Shown here piece after piece: positions 26,324-35,186 of a stretch of DNA of 64,000 nt. The notes beneath the pieces are model-generated. The model had not been told where the DNA came from, did not search any database, and was given only the letters and a program-made list of their open reading frames with translations. Source of the stretch: Gracilimonas sp017641085 (GTDB lineage Bacteria; Bacteroidota; Rhodothermia; Balneolales; Balneolaceae); the NCBI RefSeq assembly GCF_046115515.1, contig NZ_CP175953.1; one strand, 5' to 3'. The translations under genes were made by a program, and so were the position numbers. Position 1 is the stretch's first letter. Each line of letters starts with the position of its first letter.

Positions 26324-28909
26324 TTAAGCTTCTTTCGGCTTTTCTGATGTATCCTCTTCTTCCTTAGCTTCTTCGCCGTTCTCGCTTTTGGAGGCAGAAG
26401 GTTCCGCTTCTTTCCAGTCGAACTCGAGTCCGTCACGAGAGTTGTTCATCTTAATCTTGATGAGAGAACCTTCATTATGTTCGTTCTCGAGCAACTCTTC
26501 GGCTAAAGGATCTTCGATATACTTCTGGATAGCACGCTTCAGAGGTCGTGCTCCGTATTTCTGATCGAAGCCTTTATCGGTAATGAATTCCTTGGCAGCT
26601 TTGGTCACTTCAATTTCATAACCCAGCTCCTTGATGCGCTTGAAGAGATCTTCGTTCATCAGGTCGATGATTTGGAAGATATCGTCTTTCTCGAGCGGAC
26701 GGAATGTAATCACGTCATCGATACGATTCAGGAATTCAGGATTGAATACCTTTTTAAGAGCATCCTGGATGGTTGATTTCATCTTAGCGTAATCGAAAGC
26801 AGAGTCATCAGTATCAAAACCGATGCCTTTACCCATATTCCGGATATCACGTGCTCCGATGTTAGAAGTCATAATGATAATCGTATTACGGAAGTCAACG
26901 CGACGGCCGAGGCTGTCGGTCAGGATTCCATCATCCAGCACCTGTAGTAAGATGTTGAATACATCCGGGTGTGCTTTTTCAATTTCATCCAGAAGAATCA
27001 CGCTATATGGCTTACGGCGTACTTTTTCAGTGAGCACTCCGCCTTCTTCATATCCAACGTAGCCGGGAGGAGCTCCTACCAGTCGGGATACGGAAAACTT
27101 CTCCATATACTCACTCATGTCAATGCGAATGAGTGTGTCTTCTTTATCAAATAAATACTTGGAAAGAACCTTGGCCATTTCTGTTTTACCAACACCGGTT
27201 GGCCCAAGAAATATAAACGAACCGATCGGGCGGGTTGGGTCTTTCAGTCCGGCGCGGGTACGCTGGATAGCTTTGGTCAATTTCACAATTGCTTCGTCCT
27301 GTCCAATCACCTGGCCGCTCAGCTCTTTCTTCATCTTGAGCAGTTTCTGGCCTTCTTTCTGGGTGATTTTGTTGACAGGAACGCCACTCATCATGGCAAT
27401 TACGGAAGCAACGTCTTCTTCATTAACATCATAAACAATGTTTTCAGACTCTTTTTCCCACTGACGTTGAGCAACTTCAAGCTCTTCAATCAGTCGTTTT
27501 TCTTTATCACGGAGACGGGCAGCTTCTTCAAAGCGCTGCTTTTTCACCATCGAGTTTTTCTCTTCGCTGGTGGTCTCAATTTCCTCTTCCAGATCAATGA
27601 TGTTCTGCGGAACCGTGATATTGGATAAGTGAACACGGGCTCCTGCTTCATCTAAAGCATCAATGGCTTTGTCGGGGAGGAAGTGATCGGTTACATAACG
27701 ATCGGTGAGTTTAACACAGGCATCAATCGCATCATCCGTGAAGCGGACGCTGTGGTGTTTCTCGTACTTGGGTTTAATCTGATTTAAAATCTCGGTGGTT
27801 TCTTCCGGTGTAGTCGGGTCAACCATTATTTTCTGGAAACGTCGTTCTAGGGCACCATCTTTTTCAATAAACTGACGGTACTCATTCAATGTAGTTGCGC
27901 CAATGGCCTGAACATCACCACGCGCAAGAGCTGGTTTAAGCATATTGGATGCATCCAGCGATCCGCTTGCTCCACCGGCCCCAACAATAGTGTGAAGTTC
28001 ATCAATAAACAGGATAACATCGTCTGTTTTCTCAAGCTCGGTCATTACCGCTTTCATGCGCTCTTCAAACTGACCCCGGTATTTTGTGCCGGCTACCAAT
28101 GCAGCCAGATCCAGAGCAATAACGCGCTTATCATAAAGGACGCGAGACACTTTGCGTTCTATGATGCGAGTTGCCAGTCCTTCAGCGATGGCGGTTTTAC
28201 CTACGCCCGGTTCACCAATAAGCACCGGATTGTTCTTTTTACGGCGGCTCAGTACCTGGGCCACACGTTCAATTTCTTTTTCCCGGCCGATGATAGGGTC
28301 GAGGCGACCTTCTTCAGCCATCTCGGTAAGGTCACGGCCAAAGTTGTCGAGTACTGGTGTTTTTGATTTTTCCATTTTCTTTTCCCTTGAGCTCCCTGAT
28401 CCGGAACCGGATCCTTTGGATGTAGAAGCACTCGCAGTCATAGACGAGGAATCGCTATGGTCATCACGAGATTTTCCGGATATGATAAGATCCAGTTCTT
28501 CGCGAACTGCATCGTAAGAAATGCTGAACTGTTGCAGTATTTGTGCAGCGATATTTTCATCATCTCTCAGGAGAGATAACAGAAGATGTTCGGTGCCGAT
28601 GGTGTCACTTTTGTAAAGCTTAGCCTCCAGATAGGTGATCCGTAGTACTTTTTCGGCTTGTTTGGTGAGCGGAATGTTTCCAACCTGTACAGATCCACCG
28701 GTTCCTCGAACGGTGTCTTCAATGGTCTTTTTAAGTTTAAAAAGATCACAATCCAGATTTTTAAGAATCCGGACTGCCACTCCATCACCTAATCGAACGA
28801 TACCTAATATTAAATGCTCCGTTCCGATATAATCATGTCCTAACCGTAAAGCTTCTTCACGGCTAAACTGAATTACATCTCGAACTTTGCTTGAAAAATT
28901 TCCCTCCAT
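26324..28909 (-). CDS. clpC: ClpC-type AAA+ unfoldase of the Clp protease
   Basis: The 861-residue protein carries all ClpC parts: a double Clp N-domain (about 1-145; RDVIQFSREEALRLGHDYIGTEHL), a first AAA+ module with GEPGVGKT, a UVR/M-domain (KKQRFEEAARLRDKEKRL) and a second AAA+ module with GPTGVGKT. The ClpP-docking loop is IGF (MGKGIGFDTDD), so it should feed ClpP. The C-terminus adds an acidic 40-residue tail (SENGEEAKEEEDTSEKPKEA). ATG start; a good Bacteroidota-type promoter lies about 90-120 nt upstream. It acts in protein quality control; no mcsA, mcsB or ctsR gene is adjacent. Confidence 0.96.
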   Translation of the reverse strand: MEGNFSSKVRDVIQFSREEALRLGHDYIGTEHLILGIVRLGDGVAVRILKNLDCDLFKLKKTIEDTVRGTGGSVQVGNIPLTKQAEKVLRITYLEAKLYKSDTIGTEHLLLSLLRDDENIAAQILQQFSISYDAVREELDLIISGKSRDDHSDSSSMTASASTSKGSGSGSGSSREKKMEKSKTPVLDNFGRDLTEMAEEGRLDPIIGREKEIERVAQVLSRRKKNNPVLIGEPGVGKTAIAEGLATRIIERKVSRVLYDKRVIALDLAALVAGTKYRGQFEERMKAVMTELEKTDDVILFIDELHTIVGAGGASGSLDASNMLKPALARGDVQAIGATTLNEYRQFIEKDGALERRFQKIMVDPTTPEETTEILNQIKPKYEKHHSVRFTDDAIDACVKLTDRYVTDHFLPDKAIDALDEAGARVHLSNITVPQNIIDLEEEIETTSEEKNSMVKKQRFEEAARLRDKEKRLIEELEVAQRQWEKESENIVYDVNEEDVASVIAMMSGVPVNKITQKEGQKLLKMKKELSGQVIGQDEAIVKLTKAIQRTRAGLKDPTRPIGSFIFLGPTGVGKTEMAKVLSKYLFDKEDTLIRIDMSEYMEKFSVSRLVGAPPGYVGYEEGGVLTEKVRRKPYSVILLDEIEKAHPDVFNILLQVLDDGILTDSLGRRVDFRNTIIIMTSNIGARDIRNMGKGIGFDTDDSAFDYAKMKSTIQDALKKVFNPEFLNRIDDVITFRPLEKDDIFQIIDLMNEDLFKRIKELGYEIEVTKAAKEFITDKGFDQKYGARPLKRAIQKYIEDPLAEELLENEHNEGSLIKIKMNNSRDGLEFDWKEAEPSASKSENGEEAKEEEDTSEKPKEA

Positions 28910-28997
28910 CTGACGAGTTCCTTAAATAATTGCTAAATAAATCTGTGAATATTCAGATAAAAAAACGTGTGAAACACTGCTTTAGTTCATTACTACT

Positions 28998-29028
28998 CGA
29001 AGGTAGTAGCGCGGAAAAGTAAATGCAA
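28998..29028 (-). promoter_or_regulatory. clpC promoter
   Basis: Read on the minus strand: TTG (29026-29028), 20 nt, then TACCTTCG (28998-29005), one mismatch from the Bacteroidota -7 consensus TAnnTTTG. It predicts a leader of roughly 85 nt for clpC. Confidence 0.55.
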
Positions 29029-29049
29029 ACTAAATGCTAATCGCTGAAA

Positions 29050-30570
29050 TTAAAATAACGATTTGCCGGTCATTTCTTTTGGTTGCTCAATCCCCATAAG
29101 CTTTAGGAGCGTAGGGGATACGTCCGCCAGTATGCCATCGCTTAAGCTGATTTCTTCCGGATAATTAACAACAATAGCCGGTACCAAAGCGGTAGTATGC
29201 GCTGTATGCGGACTTCCATCTTCCTTAATCATGCAGTCGGCATTGCCATGATCTGCAATTATGAGCGTGCGATAACCGTGTTTGTTTGCGGTTTCGATCA
29301 CGCGCTCCAGTTGTTTATCGACCGTTTCCACAGCTTCTATAGCGGCTTCCATCACACCGGTATGGCCAACCATATCGGGATTGGCAAAATTGAGCACAAC
29401 AAAGTGATGTTTTTCAGTTGATAGCTGTTTGCACAATGTGTCCGCAACCTGCTCAGCGCTCATTTCGGGTTGAAGGTCGTAGGTAGCTACCTTCGGGCTT
29501 GGAATCACGATTCGTTCTTCTCCCTTGTTCGGAGTTTCCACTCCGCCGTTAAAGAAATAGGTCACGTGCGGATATTTTTCCGTCTCTGCAATTCGAAACT
29601 GCCTCAGTCCCTGATTACTGATCCATTCACCCATGGTATTTGAGAGTTCCTGTGGGGGATAGGCTACACGTGCAAACTCAAAAGTTTCATCATAGGAAGT
29701 AAAGGTGGTGTAATGAAGATCCAGATCTTCCACCTCAAATTCACTGAACCCGTCTTCATTTAAAGCTCGGGAAATCTGACGGGCCCGATCACCGCGAATG
29801 TTATAGAAAATCACCACATCACCTTTCTGTATGCGTGATTCGGGGCTGTCGTCCAGCAAAATCGGTTTTATAAATTCATCGGTTACCTTTGCCTCGTATG
29901 AAGCTTTAAAACCTTTGGAGGCCGACTCAAATTTCTCTCCTTCTCCATGCACAAGCAGGTCGTAAGCCAGCTTGATGCGCTCCCAGCGGTTATCCCGGTC
30001 CATAGCGTAATACCTTCCTACAATGGAAGAAAGCTGCCCAACGCCAACTTCCTGTGCTTTGGCCTCAAACTCTTTTGCGTATTCAATTCCACCGTTAGGG
30101 GAGGTATCCCGTCCATCGGTGAAAGCATGCACGTTTACATTTTCGATGCCATGCTTTTTGCAGAGCTCAAGCAATGCAAACAGGTGTTCGTTGTGGCTGT
30201 GAACGCCTCCGTCAGAAAAAAGACCCATAATGTGAATCTTGTTCCGGGATTTGGCTTTTTCTACAGCTGCCAGCAGTTTTTCGTTCTCAAAAAACGAGCC
30301 GTCTTGAATGGCTTTATTGATTCGGGAAAGTTCCTGCCATACAATTCTGCCGGCACCTATATTAAGGTGTCCGACTTCAGAATTTCCGAATTGACCGTCT
30401 GGGAGACCTACATTTTCTCCACTGGCAGAAAGTTTGGCATGCGGATAATTTTGGAAAAGGGAGTCGATGAAAGGCGTGTCAGCTTTATCCACCGCGCTGA
30501 CCTCTGGGTTTTCAGCCAACCCGAATCCATCTAAAATGACGAGCAGAGCTTTCGATTCGGCGTTGGCCAT
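29050..30570 (-). CDS. gpmI: 2,3-bisphosphoglycerate-independent phosphoglycerate mutase
   Basis: The 506-residue cytoplasmic glycolytic enzyme interconverts 3- and 2-phosphoglycerate using manganese. The alkaline-phosphatase-like first metal site is LVILDGFGL (about residue 9), the phosphorylated serine is in GNSEVGHLNIGAGR near residue 64, and the later metal ligands are in DGRDTSPNGG and IIADHGNADCM. Length is normal. It lies 12 nt after rpsT on the same strand and is probably co-transcribed with it. Confidence 0.96.
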   Translation of the reverse strand: MANAESKALLVILDGFGLAENPEVSAVDKADTPFIDSLFQNYPHAKLSASGENVGLPDGQFGNSEVGHLNIGAGRIVWQELSRINKAIQDGSFFENEKLLAAVEKAKSRNKIHIMGLFSDGGVHSHNEHLFALLELCKKHGIENVNVHAFTDGRDTSPNGGIEYAKEFEAKAQEVGVGQLSSIVGRYYAMDRDNRWERIKLAYDLLVHGEGEKFESASKGFKASYEAKVTDEFIKPILLDDSPESRIQKGDVVIFYNIRGDRARQISRALNEDGFSEFEVEDLDLHYTTFTSYDETFEFARVAYPPQELSNTMGEWISNQGLRQFRIAETEKYPHVTYFFNGGVETPNKGEERIVIPSPKVATYDLQPEMSAEQVADTLCKQLSTEKHHFVVLNFANPDMVGHTGVMEAAIEAVETVDKQLERVIETANKHGYRTLIIADHGNADCMIKEDGSPHTAHTTALVPAIVVNYPEEISLSDGILADVSPTLLKLMGIEQPKEMTGKSLF

Positions 30571-30582
30571 CCAGCTTTATCT

Positions 30583-30834
30583 TTATAGGTTGTTAACGTA
30601 TTTAGTTAACTGAGCTTTTTTGCGCGCTGCATTATTTTTATGAATAATACCTTTAACGCTCATACGGTCGAGGTACGATACAGCTTCTTTTAAAGCTTCT
30701 TCGGCTTTGGCTTTATCTTCAATTTCGTACACGTTCTTAACCAAAGATCTCATTTTAGACTTTCGGCTTCGGTTATGATCTCTGTGTTTTTCAGCCTGTC
30801 GTACTCTTTTTTTGGCTTGTTCAGTTATTGGCAT
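30583..30834 (-). CDS. rpsT: 30S ribosomal protein S20
   Basis: A basic 83-residue protein with the S20 pattern MPITEQAKKRVRQAEKHRDHNRSRKSKMRS and a C-terminal helix. It binds 16S rRNA in the small subunit. It has its own divergent promoter and a leader hairpin, and it precedes gpmI by 12 nt. Confidence 0.96.
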   Translation of the reverse strand: MPITEQAKKRVRQAEKHRDHNRSRKSKMRSLVKNVYEIEDKAKAEEALKEAVSYLDRMSVKGIIHKNNAARKKAQLTKYVNNL

Positions 30835-30863
30835 TGCTAATATGCTTTTGAAATTATCTTTTC

Positions 30864-30879
30864 CTCGGATTTTTCCGAG
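30864..30879 (-). promoter_or_regulatory. Leader hairpin upstream of rpsT
   Basis: CTCGGA and TCCGAG pair around TTTT (AAAA on the transcribed strand), about 30 nt before the rpsT start and downstream of its promoter. It could be the binding site for S20 autoregulation, but no consensus was recognised. Confidence 0.4.
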
Positions 30880-30883
30880 AAAT

Positions 30884-30914
30884 CAAAATTAAGAGTTATG
30901 AAAATATTAAACAA
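30884..30914 (-). promoter_or_regulatory. rpsT promoter
   Basis: On the minus strand TTG (30912-30914), 20 nt, TAATTTTG (30884-30891): a perfect TAnnTTTG match. It lies back to back with the cmk promoter; the two -33 boxes are eight nt apart. Confidence 0.7.
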
Positions 30915-30921
30915 GAAATGA

Positions 30922-30952
30922 TTGAATAATTAACAGGATAAGTTTAATTTAG
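30922..30952 (+). promoter_or_regulatory. cmk-rpsA promoter
   Basis: TTG (30922-30924), 20 nt, TAATTTAG (30945-30952), one mismatch from TAnnTTTG, ending 10 nt before the cmk ATG. This would leave almost no leader. Confidence 0.5.
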
Positions 30953-30962
30953 CTGATCTGTT

Positions 30963-31631
30963 ATGATAGTGGTAATTGATGGACCCGCAGGATCGGGCAA
31001 AAGTTCAACAGCAAAGGCCGTAGCGGCCAACCTTCAGATTCAATTTCTTGACTCCGGAGCGTTGTATCGCGTTGCTACCTTGTTATACCTGGACGTTAAT
31101 AAAGATTTACCACAGTTCTTTGACACACTGAGAGAAAGTGATATTAGCTTTCACTTCAAGAATGAAAAGTTTCATGCGTATTTAAATGGTCGTGATGTTA
31201 GCGATCAGATAAGGAGTATGGAAGTTTCTGAGCATGTAAGTGAGGTGGCTTCTAACCCTGATGTGCGCGCGCACTTAAATGATTTGATGCGCGAAGTTGT
31301 TAAGACCGATATATACATCGCCGATGGAAGGGACTTAGGAACCGCTGTTTTCCCTGACGCAGCCTTGAAATTTTTTATGGTTGCCGATTTGGATACACGA
31401 GCACAGCGAAGATATCAGGAAGTGAAAGCTCAGGGCAAAGATGTGACGCTTGAAGAAGTGAAGCAAAATATTGCCGGGCGGGATGAGAAAGACTCTAACC
31501 GGGATTCTGATCCGCTCAAAAAAGCCGATGATGCCATTTTGGTGGATACATCCGAAATGACTTTTGAGGAGCAAGTCGCTTTCATCAGTGAAAAAATAGA
31601 ACGATTGATATCAACGCAGAAAAACAATTAA
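30963..31631 (+). CDS. cmk: Cytidylate kinase
   Basis: A 222-residue P-loop kinase that phosphorylates CMP and dCMP. GPAGSGKSS occupies residues 7-15; LDSGALYR binds the nucleotide; DGRDLGTAVFP and the lid segment RAQRRYQE are present. It lies 58 nt upstream of rpsA, the usual cmk-rpsA pairing. Confidence 0.96.
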   Translation: MIVVIDGPAGSGKSSTAKAVAANLQIQFLDSGALYRVATLLYLDVNKDLPQFFDTLRESDISFHFKNEKFHAYLNGRDVSDQIRSMEVSEHVSEVASNPDVRAHLNDLMREVVKTDIYIADGRDLGTAVFPDAALKFFMVADLDTRAQRRYQEVKAQGKDVTLEEVKQNIAGRDEKDSNRDSDPLKKADDAILVDTSEMTFEEQVAFISEKIERLISTQKNN

Positions 31632-31645
31632 CCATAAACTTATCC

Positions 31646-31666
31646 CACAATTGAAAGTCAATTGTG
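31646..31666 (+). promoter_or_regulatory. Leader hairpin upstream of rpsA
   Basis: CACAATTGA (31646-31654) pairs perfectly with TCAATTGTG (31658-31666) around a three-nt loop, ending 23 nt before the rpsA ATG. It may take part in S1 autocontrol, known for rpsA in other bacteria. Confidence 0.45.
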
Positions 31667-31689
31667 AGGTAAACCAATAACCAAACATA

Positions 31690-33693
31690 ATGACTGACGA
31701 AGTAAAACAAGAACAAGCAGAACAAGAAACAGCTGAAAACACGGCTGAGGAAACAGCAGTAGCTGAAGCGGAAGAGCAAGTACAAGAAGAAACTACAGCC
31801 GAAGAGCAAGCCGCTGAAGAGAGAAAAGAAACAATGACTCATGTGTACTCCGGAGACGTGGAAGGAGAGGTGTACAATCTTGAAGACCTCCAGCGTCCAT
31901 CCGATGAATACTCCGATGATGAGTACAATGAGATGGTGGATATGTATGAAGACACCCTCAATGAAATTGAAGAAAAAGAAATTGTACACGGCCGTGTTGT
32001 CTCAGTAGATGAGAAGTACGTTGTTGTAGATATCGGTTTCAAGTCTGAAGGTATCATCCAGGTAAATGAGTTTTCTAACGAAGCTCTGGAAGCAATGGAG
32101 CCCGGCGATGAAGTGGAAGTATTCCTTGATCGCGTTGAGGACAAAGAAGGACAGTTAATTCTATCTCGCCGTAAAGCAGATATCCTGAAAGCATGGGAGA
32201 AAATTGAAGCTTCTCATGACGATGGTGATATTATTGAAGGATATATCAAGCGACGCATTAAAGGTGGTATGGTTGTAGATGTATTAGGCATCGACGCATT
32301 CCTGCCCGGTTCTCAAATCGACGTACGACCTGTACGTGACTTCGACGCCTATGTAGGCAAAACCATGGAGTTCCAGGTTGTTAAGCTAAATATGGCCGCT
32401 GAAAACGTGGTTGTATCTCACCGTGCACTTATTGAGTCTGATCTTGAAGAGCAGCGTGAAGAAATTCTCGAAACCATCGAAGCCGGTCAGGTTCTCGAAG
32501 GTGCTGTTAAAAACATTACTGACTTCGGTGTATTCATCGACCTTGGTGGTGTTGACGGACTGCTTCACATTACGGACCTCTCTTGGGGACGTGTTGACGA
32601 TCCGCACGAGATTGTTCAACTCGACCAGCGCATGAACGTTGCCGTTATCGACTTTGACGAGAAAAGTAAACGAGTATCTCTGGGTCTGAAGCAACTTCAA
32701 CCACACCCATGGGACGCTATCAACGAGAAGTTTCCTGAAGGAAATAAAGTACAGGGTCGCGTTGTTTCTATCGCTGATTACGGTGCATTTATTGAGCTCG
32801 AGAAAGGTGTTGAAGGTCTGATCCACATTTCTGAAATGTCATGGACACAGCACATTAAGCATCCGTCTCAGTTAGTTGAGAAAGATGACATCGTAGAATG
32901 TATTGTTCTGAACATCAACGAAGAAGAGAAGAAAATTTCTCTTGGTGTTAAGCAGCTTGAAGATGATCCATGGGCAGACATCCTTGATCGTTTCCCTGTT
33001 GGATCCAAGCACACCGGCGTTGTTCGCAACCTTACCAACTTTGGAGTATTCGTTGAGCTCGAGCCCGGTATTGACGGCTTGATTCACGTTTCTGACCTGA
33101 GCTGGACTGAGAAAGTGGACCATCCAAATGAAGTGGTTGACAAAGATCAGGAAATTGAGGTTGTAATTCTTGGTGTTGACTTCGACAACCGTCGAATCAC
33201 CCTTGGCCACAAGCAAGTGGAAGACAACCCATGGAAACAATATGCTGAAGAGTACGCACCGGGTAACACCGTTGAAGGTGAAGTTGTTAAAACTACCGAT
33301 AAAGGCGTATTTGTGAAGCTTCCATTAGGTGCTGAAGCATTCTTAAGCTATGCTAAATCAACAGAAGCCGAATACAAAGAAGGTGATAAAGTTGAAGACG
33401 CATTTGTTCTGAACTTCGATGAAGGAAACAAAAACATCGAATTGAGTCAGCTTGATTCTGACAAGAACAAAGCCAAGAAAGCTAAGAAGAAAGTTGAAAG
33501 TGCTAACACTGAAACCGGCGCTCCAACGCTCGGTGAAATGTCAGGCCTTGCAGCTTTGAAGAAAGACATGGAAGAAAAAGAGAAAGCCGAAGCTCAGAAG
33601 AAAGCGGATGCTGCCAAAGCCAAGAAGAAAGAGGCTGAGGAAGAAGCAAAAGCTGAAGAAGCTGAGGACGAATCTTCTGACGAAGAAGAATAA
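31690..33693 (+). CDS. rpsA: 30S ribosomal protein S1
   Basis: The 667-residue RNA-binding protein has six S1 domains between about residues 100 and 590; examples are TDFGVFIDLGGVDGLLHITD, ADYGAFIELEKGVEGLIHIS and TNFGVFVELEPGIDGLIHVS. It is flanked by an unusually long Glu/Ala-rich N-terminal extension (about 70 residues) and a Lys/Glu/Ala-rich C-terminal tail (about 70 residues), both likely disordered. S1 brings mRNA to the ribosome, which matters in phyla that use weak Shine-Dalgarno signals. It follows cmk and ends at a strong terminator. Confidence 0.96.
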   Translation: MTDEVKQEQAEQETAENTAEETAVAEAEEQVQEETTAEEQAAEERKETMTHVYSGDVEGEVYNLEDLQRPSDEYSDDEYNEMVDMYEDTLNEIEEKEIVHGRVVSVDEKYVVVDIGFKSEGIIQVNEFSNEALEAMEPGDEVEVFLDRVEDKEGQLILSRRKADILKAWEKIEASHDDGDIIEGYIKRRIKGGMVVDVLGIDAFLPGSQIDVRPVRDFDAYVGKTMEFQVVKLNMAAENVVVSHRALIESDLEEQREEILETIEAGQVLEGAVKNITDFGVFIDLGGVDGLLHITDLSWGRVDDPHEIVQLDQRMNVAVIDFDEKSKRVSLGLKQLQPHPWDAINEKFPEGNKVQGRVVSIADYGAFIELEKGVEGLIHISEMSWTQHIKHPSQLVEKDDIVECIVLNINEEEKKISLGVKQLEDDPWADILDRFPVGSKHTGVVRNLTNFGVFVELEPGIDGLIHVSDLSWTEKVDHPNEVVDKDQEIEVVILGVDFDNRRITLGHKQVEDNPWKQYAEEYAPGNTVEGEVVKTTDKGVFVKLPLGAEAFLSYAKSTEAEYKEGDKVEDAFVLNFDEGNKNIELSQLDSDKNKAKKAKKKVESANTETGAPTLGEMSGLAALKKDMEEKEKAEAQKKADAAKAKKKEAEEEAKAEEAEDESSDEEE

Positions 33694-33720
33694 TTCTCGA
33701 ATAGCTTTCTAAAGTTATTA

Positions 33721-33754
33721 AGCCTCGTTCATTAAATTGAGCGAGGCTTTTTTA
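33721..33754 (+). terminator. rpsA terminator
   Basis: AGCCTCGTTCA (33721-33731) pairs with TGAGCGAGGCT (33738-33748), with one wobble pair and a six-nt loop, followed by a T-run. Confidence 0.88.
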
Positions 33755-33817
33755 TTAAATCTTAGATTGAACTGGGTATAAATGATTTACAAACATGAAC
33801 CAGAGGTTCTGGCAGGC

Positions 33818-33840
33818 GTTACGAACTGGAAGTTCGTAAC
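33818..33840. repeat. Perfect 10-bp palindrome, REP-like
   Basis: GTTACGAACT (33818-33827) pairs with AGTTCGTAAC (33831-33840) around GGA. It lies in the 400-nt gap after rpsA with no gene nearby on either side, and lacks a T-run. Confidence 0.55.
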
Positions 33841-33952
33841 GAGAGTTAAATCCAAAAGAACTGCGATTTGCCGATGGACCGAACGACCGGTTTTTGATTT
33901 GTCCGGGGAGTAGAAAGGGTTAGTTAATTAAATAAGAGTCATAAATAGACCA

Positions 33953-34016
33953 GGGAGATCGCCACGTCGAAATACTGAGAGATTTAAGGTCAGGCAAGTG
34001 GGCTCCTCGCGATGAC
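33953..34016. repeat. REP-like element sharing ends with the 26172 element
   Basis: On the minus strand it begins GTCATCGCGAGGAGCC and ends CGTGGCGATCTCC, an end pattern that recurs widely in bacterial intergenic repeats. The rest of the gap 33755-34093 is non-coding; nothing else was recognised in it. Confidence 0.5.
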
Positions 34017-34027
34017 TCGATAACAAA

Positions 34028-34049
34028 AAAAAGCGCCAAACGGCGCCTT
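34028..34049 (-). terminator. Terminator of the second moxR gene
   Basis: On the minus strand GGCGCC-GTTT-GGCGC is followed by eight T residues (34025-34032 on the plus strand are A). It lies about 45 nt after the moxR stop. Confidence 0.75.
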
Positions 34050-34093
34050 AAAAACTTCAATGTTCTAAATTCGATGTTCCTTGTTGGATGTTC

Positions 34094-35095
34094 TTACGGC
34101 ACCTGAACATTGTTCATAATCCTCGTTACAATATCTTCCGGAGTGATGTCCTCGGCTTCCGCTTCAAAAGTAGGGATAATGCGGTGCCTTAATACATCCA
34201 TCGCTATAGTCCGCACATCTTCCGGTGTAACGTACGCGCGGTGCTCCATAAAGGCTTGCGCCCGGGAGGCGAGGTTGAGGTTGATAGTGGCTCGCGGAGA
34301 GGCTCCAAAGCTGATTAAATCCTCGAGATCATCCAGGTTGTAGTTTTTGGGCTTACGTGTGGCAAAAACCAGGTCAACGATATATTGTTCCACCTTTTCA
34401 TCCATATAGATTTCGTTGATGGTAGAGCGGGCTTCTAAAATTTTGGCAGGACTTACGACTTTATTCAACTCTTCCTTCTTACCGGTTTTGGCCTGCTGAC
34501 GCATAATCAGCATTTCCTCTTTTTCGGTTGGGTAATCGATTTTCAGCTTCAGCATAAAACGGTCAACCTGAGCTTCCGGCAGCGGGTAGGTTCCTTCCTG
34601 TTCCACAGGATTCTGGGTGGCAAGAACCAAAAACGGTTCGTCCAGTTTGAAAGTATTTTCACCAATGGTAACCTGCTTTTCCTGCATGGCTTCGAGGAGC
34701 GCACTTTGCACTTTTGCAGGAGAACGGTTGATCTCATCCGCTAAAATGATGTTCGCGAAGATCGGACCTTTTTTAACAAGGAACTCTGCTTCTTTTTGAT
34801 TGTAAATGAGCGTACCGATCAGGTCGGCAGGGAGTAGGTCGGGCGTAAACTGAATGCGTTGAAAAGCCGTATCCAAAACTGTAGCCAAGCTGGAGACCGT
34901 CAGGGTCTTGGCCAGGCCGGGAACACCTTCAAGCAGTACGTGTCCGTTGGTCAATAACCCTACCAACAAGCGGTCAATCATGTACCGCTGCCCGATGATC
35001 ACCTTGTCTAACTCTTTTCGAATGTCTTCAATAAAGGCGCTGTTCTTTTCAATTTTCTCGCCCAGCGCTTCCATGTCAATTGCGTATTCACTCAT
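34094..35095 (-). CDS. Second MoxR-family AAA+ ATPase
   Basis: The 333-residue ATPase has GVPGLAKT (Walker A), IILADEINRSPAKVQSALLEAM (Walker B and sensor region) and the lid ASPRATINLNLASRAQAFM. ATG 35095 (MSEYAIDMEALGEKIEKN) is chosen; the frame stays open further upstream through uppP, which gives no MoxR-like sequence. It differs clearly from the MoxR at 7913-8932 (for example LADEIN against LIDEIN) and has no DUF58 or VWA neighbour here, so its partner is elsewhere or it acts alone. Confidence 0.9.
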   Translation of the reverse strand: MSEYAIDMEALGEKIEKNSAFIEDIRKELDKVIIGQRYMIDRLLVGLLTNGHVLLEGVPGLAKTLTVSSLATVLDTAFQRIQFTPDLLPADLIGTLIYNQKEAEFLVKKGPIFANIILADEINRSPAKVQSALLEAMQEKQVTIGENTFKLDEPFLVLATQNPVEQEGTYPLPEAQVDRFMLKLKIDYPTEKEEMLIMRQQAKTGKKEELNKVVSPAKILEARSTINEIYMDEKVEQYIVDLVFATRKPKNYNLDDLEDLISFGASPRATINLNLASRAQAFMEHRAYVTPEDVRTIAMDVLRHRIIPTFEAEAEDITPEDIVTRIMNNVQVP

Positions 35096-35159
35096 TTCGT
35101 AAATTCTTTTTTTAGTATTAGCTGATGATATGATTATTTTCTCGCCTTCAAAAAGTGAA

Positions 35160-35186
35160 CAAATATAATAAATGGACGTTTTACAA
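35160..35186 (-). promoter_or_regulatory. Possible moxR promoter overlapping the uppP start
   Basis: On the minus strand TTG (35184-35186), 16 nt, TATATTTG (35160-35167). The -7 box matches TAnnTTTG exactly, but the spacing is short. It overlaps the first codons of uppP. Confidence 0.35.

Noticed and set aside
28152..28517. 121-codon frame antisense to clpC
   Set aside because: Ser-rich shadow of the clpC gene with no promoter or conserved motif.
29947..30534. 195-codon frame antisense to gpmI
   Set aside because: A shadow of the gpmI coding strand, with no family resemblance; gpmI is certain.
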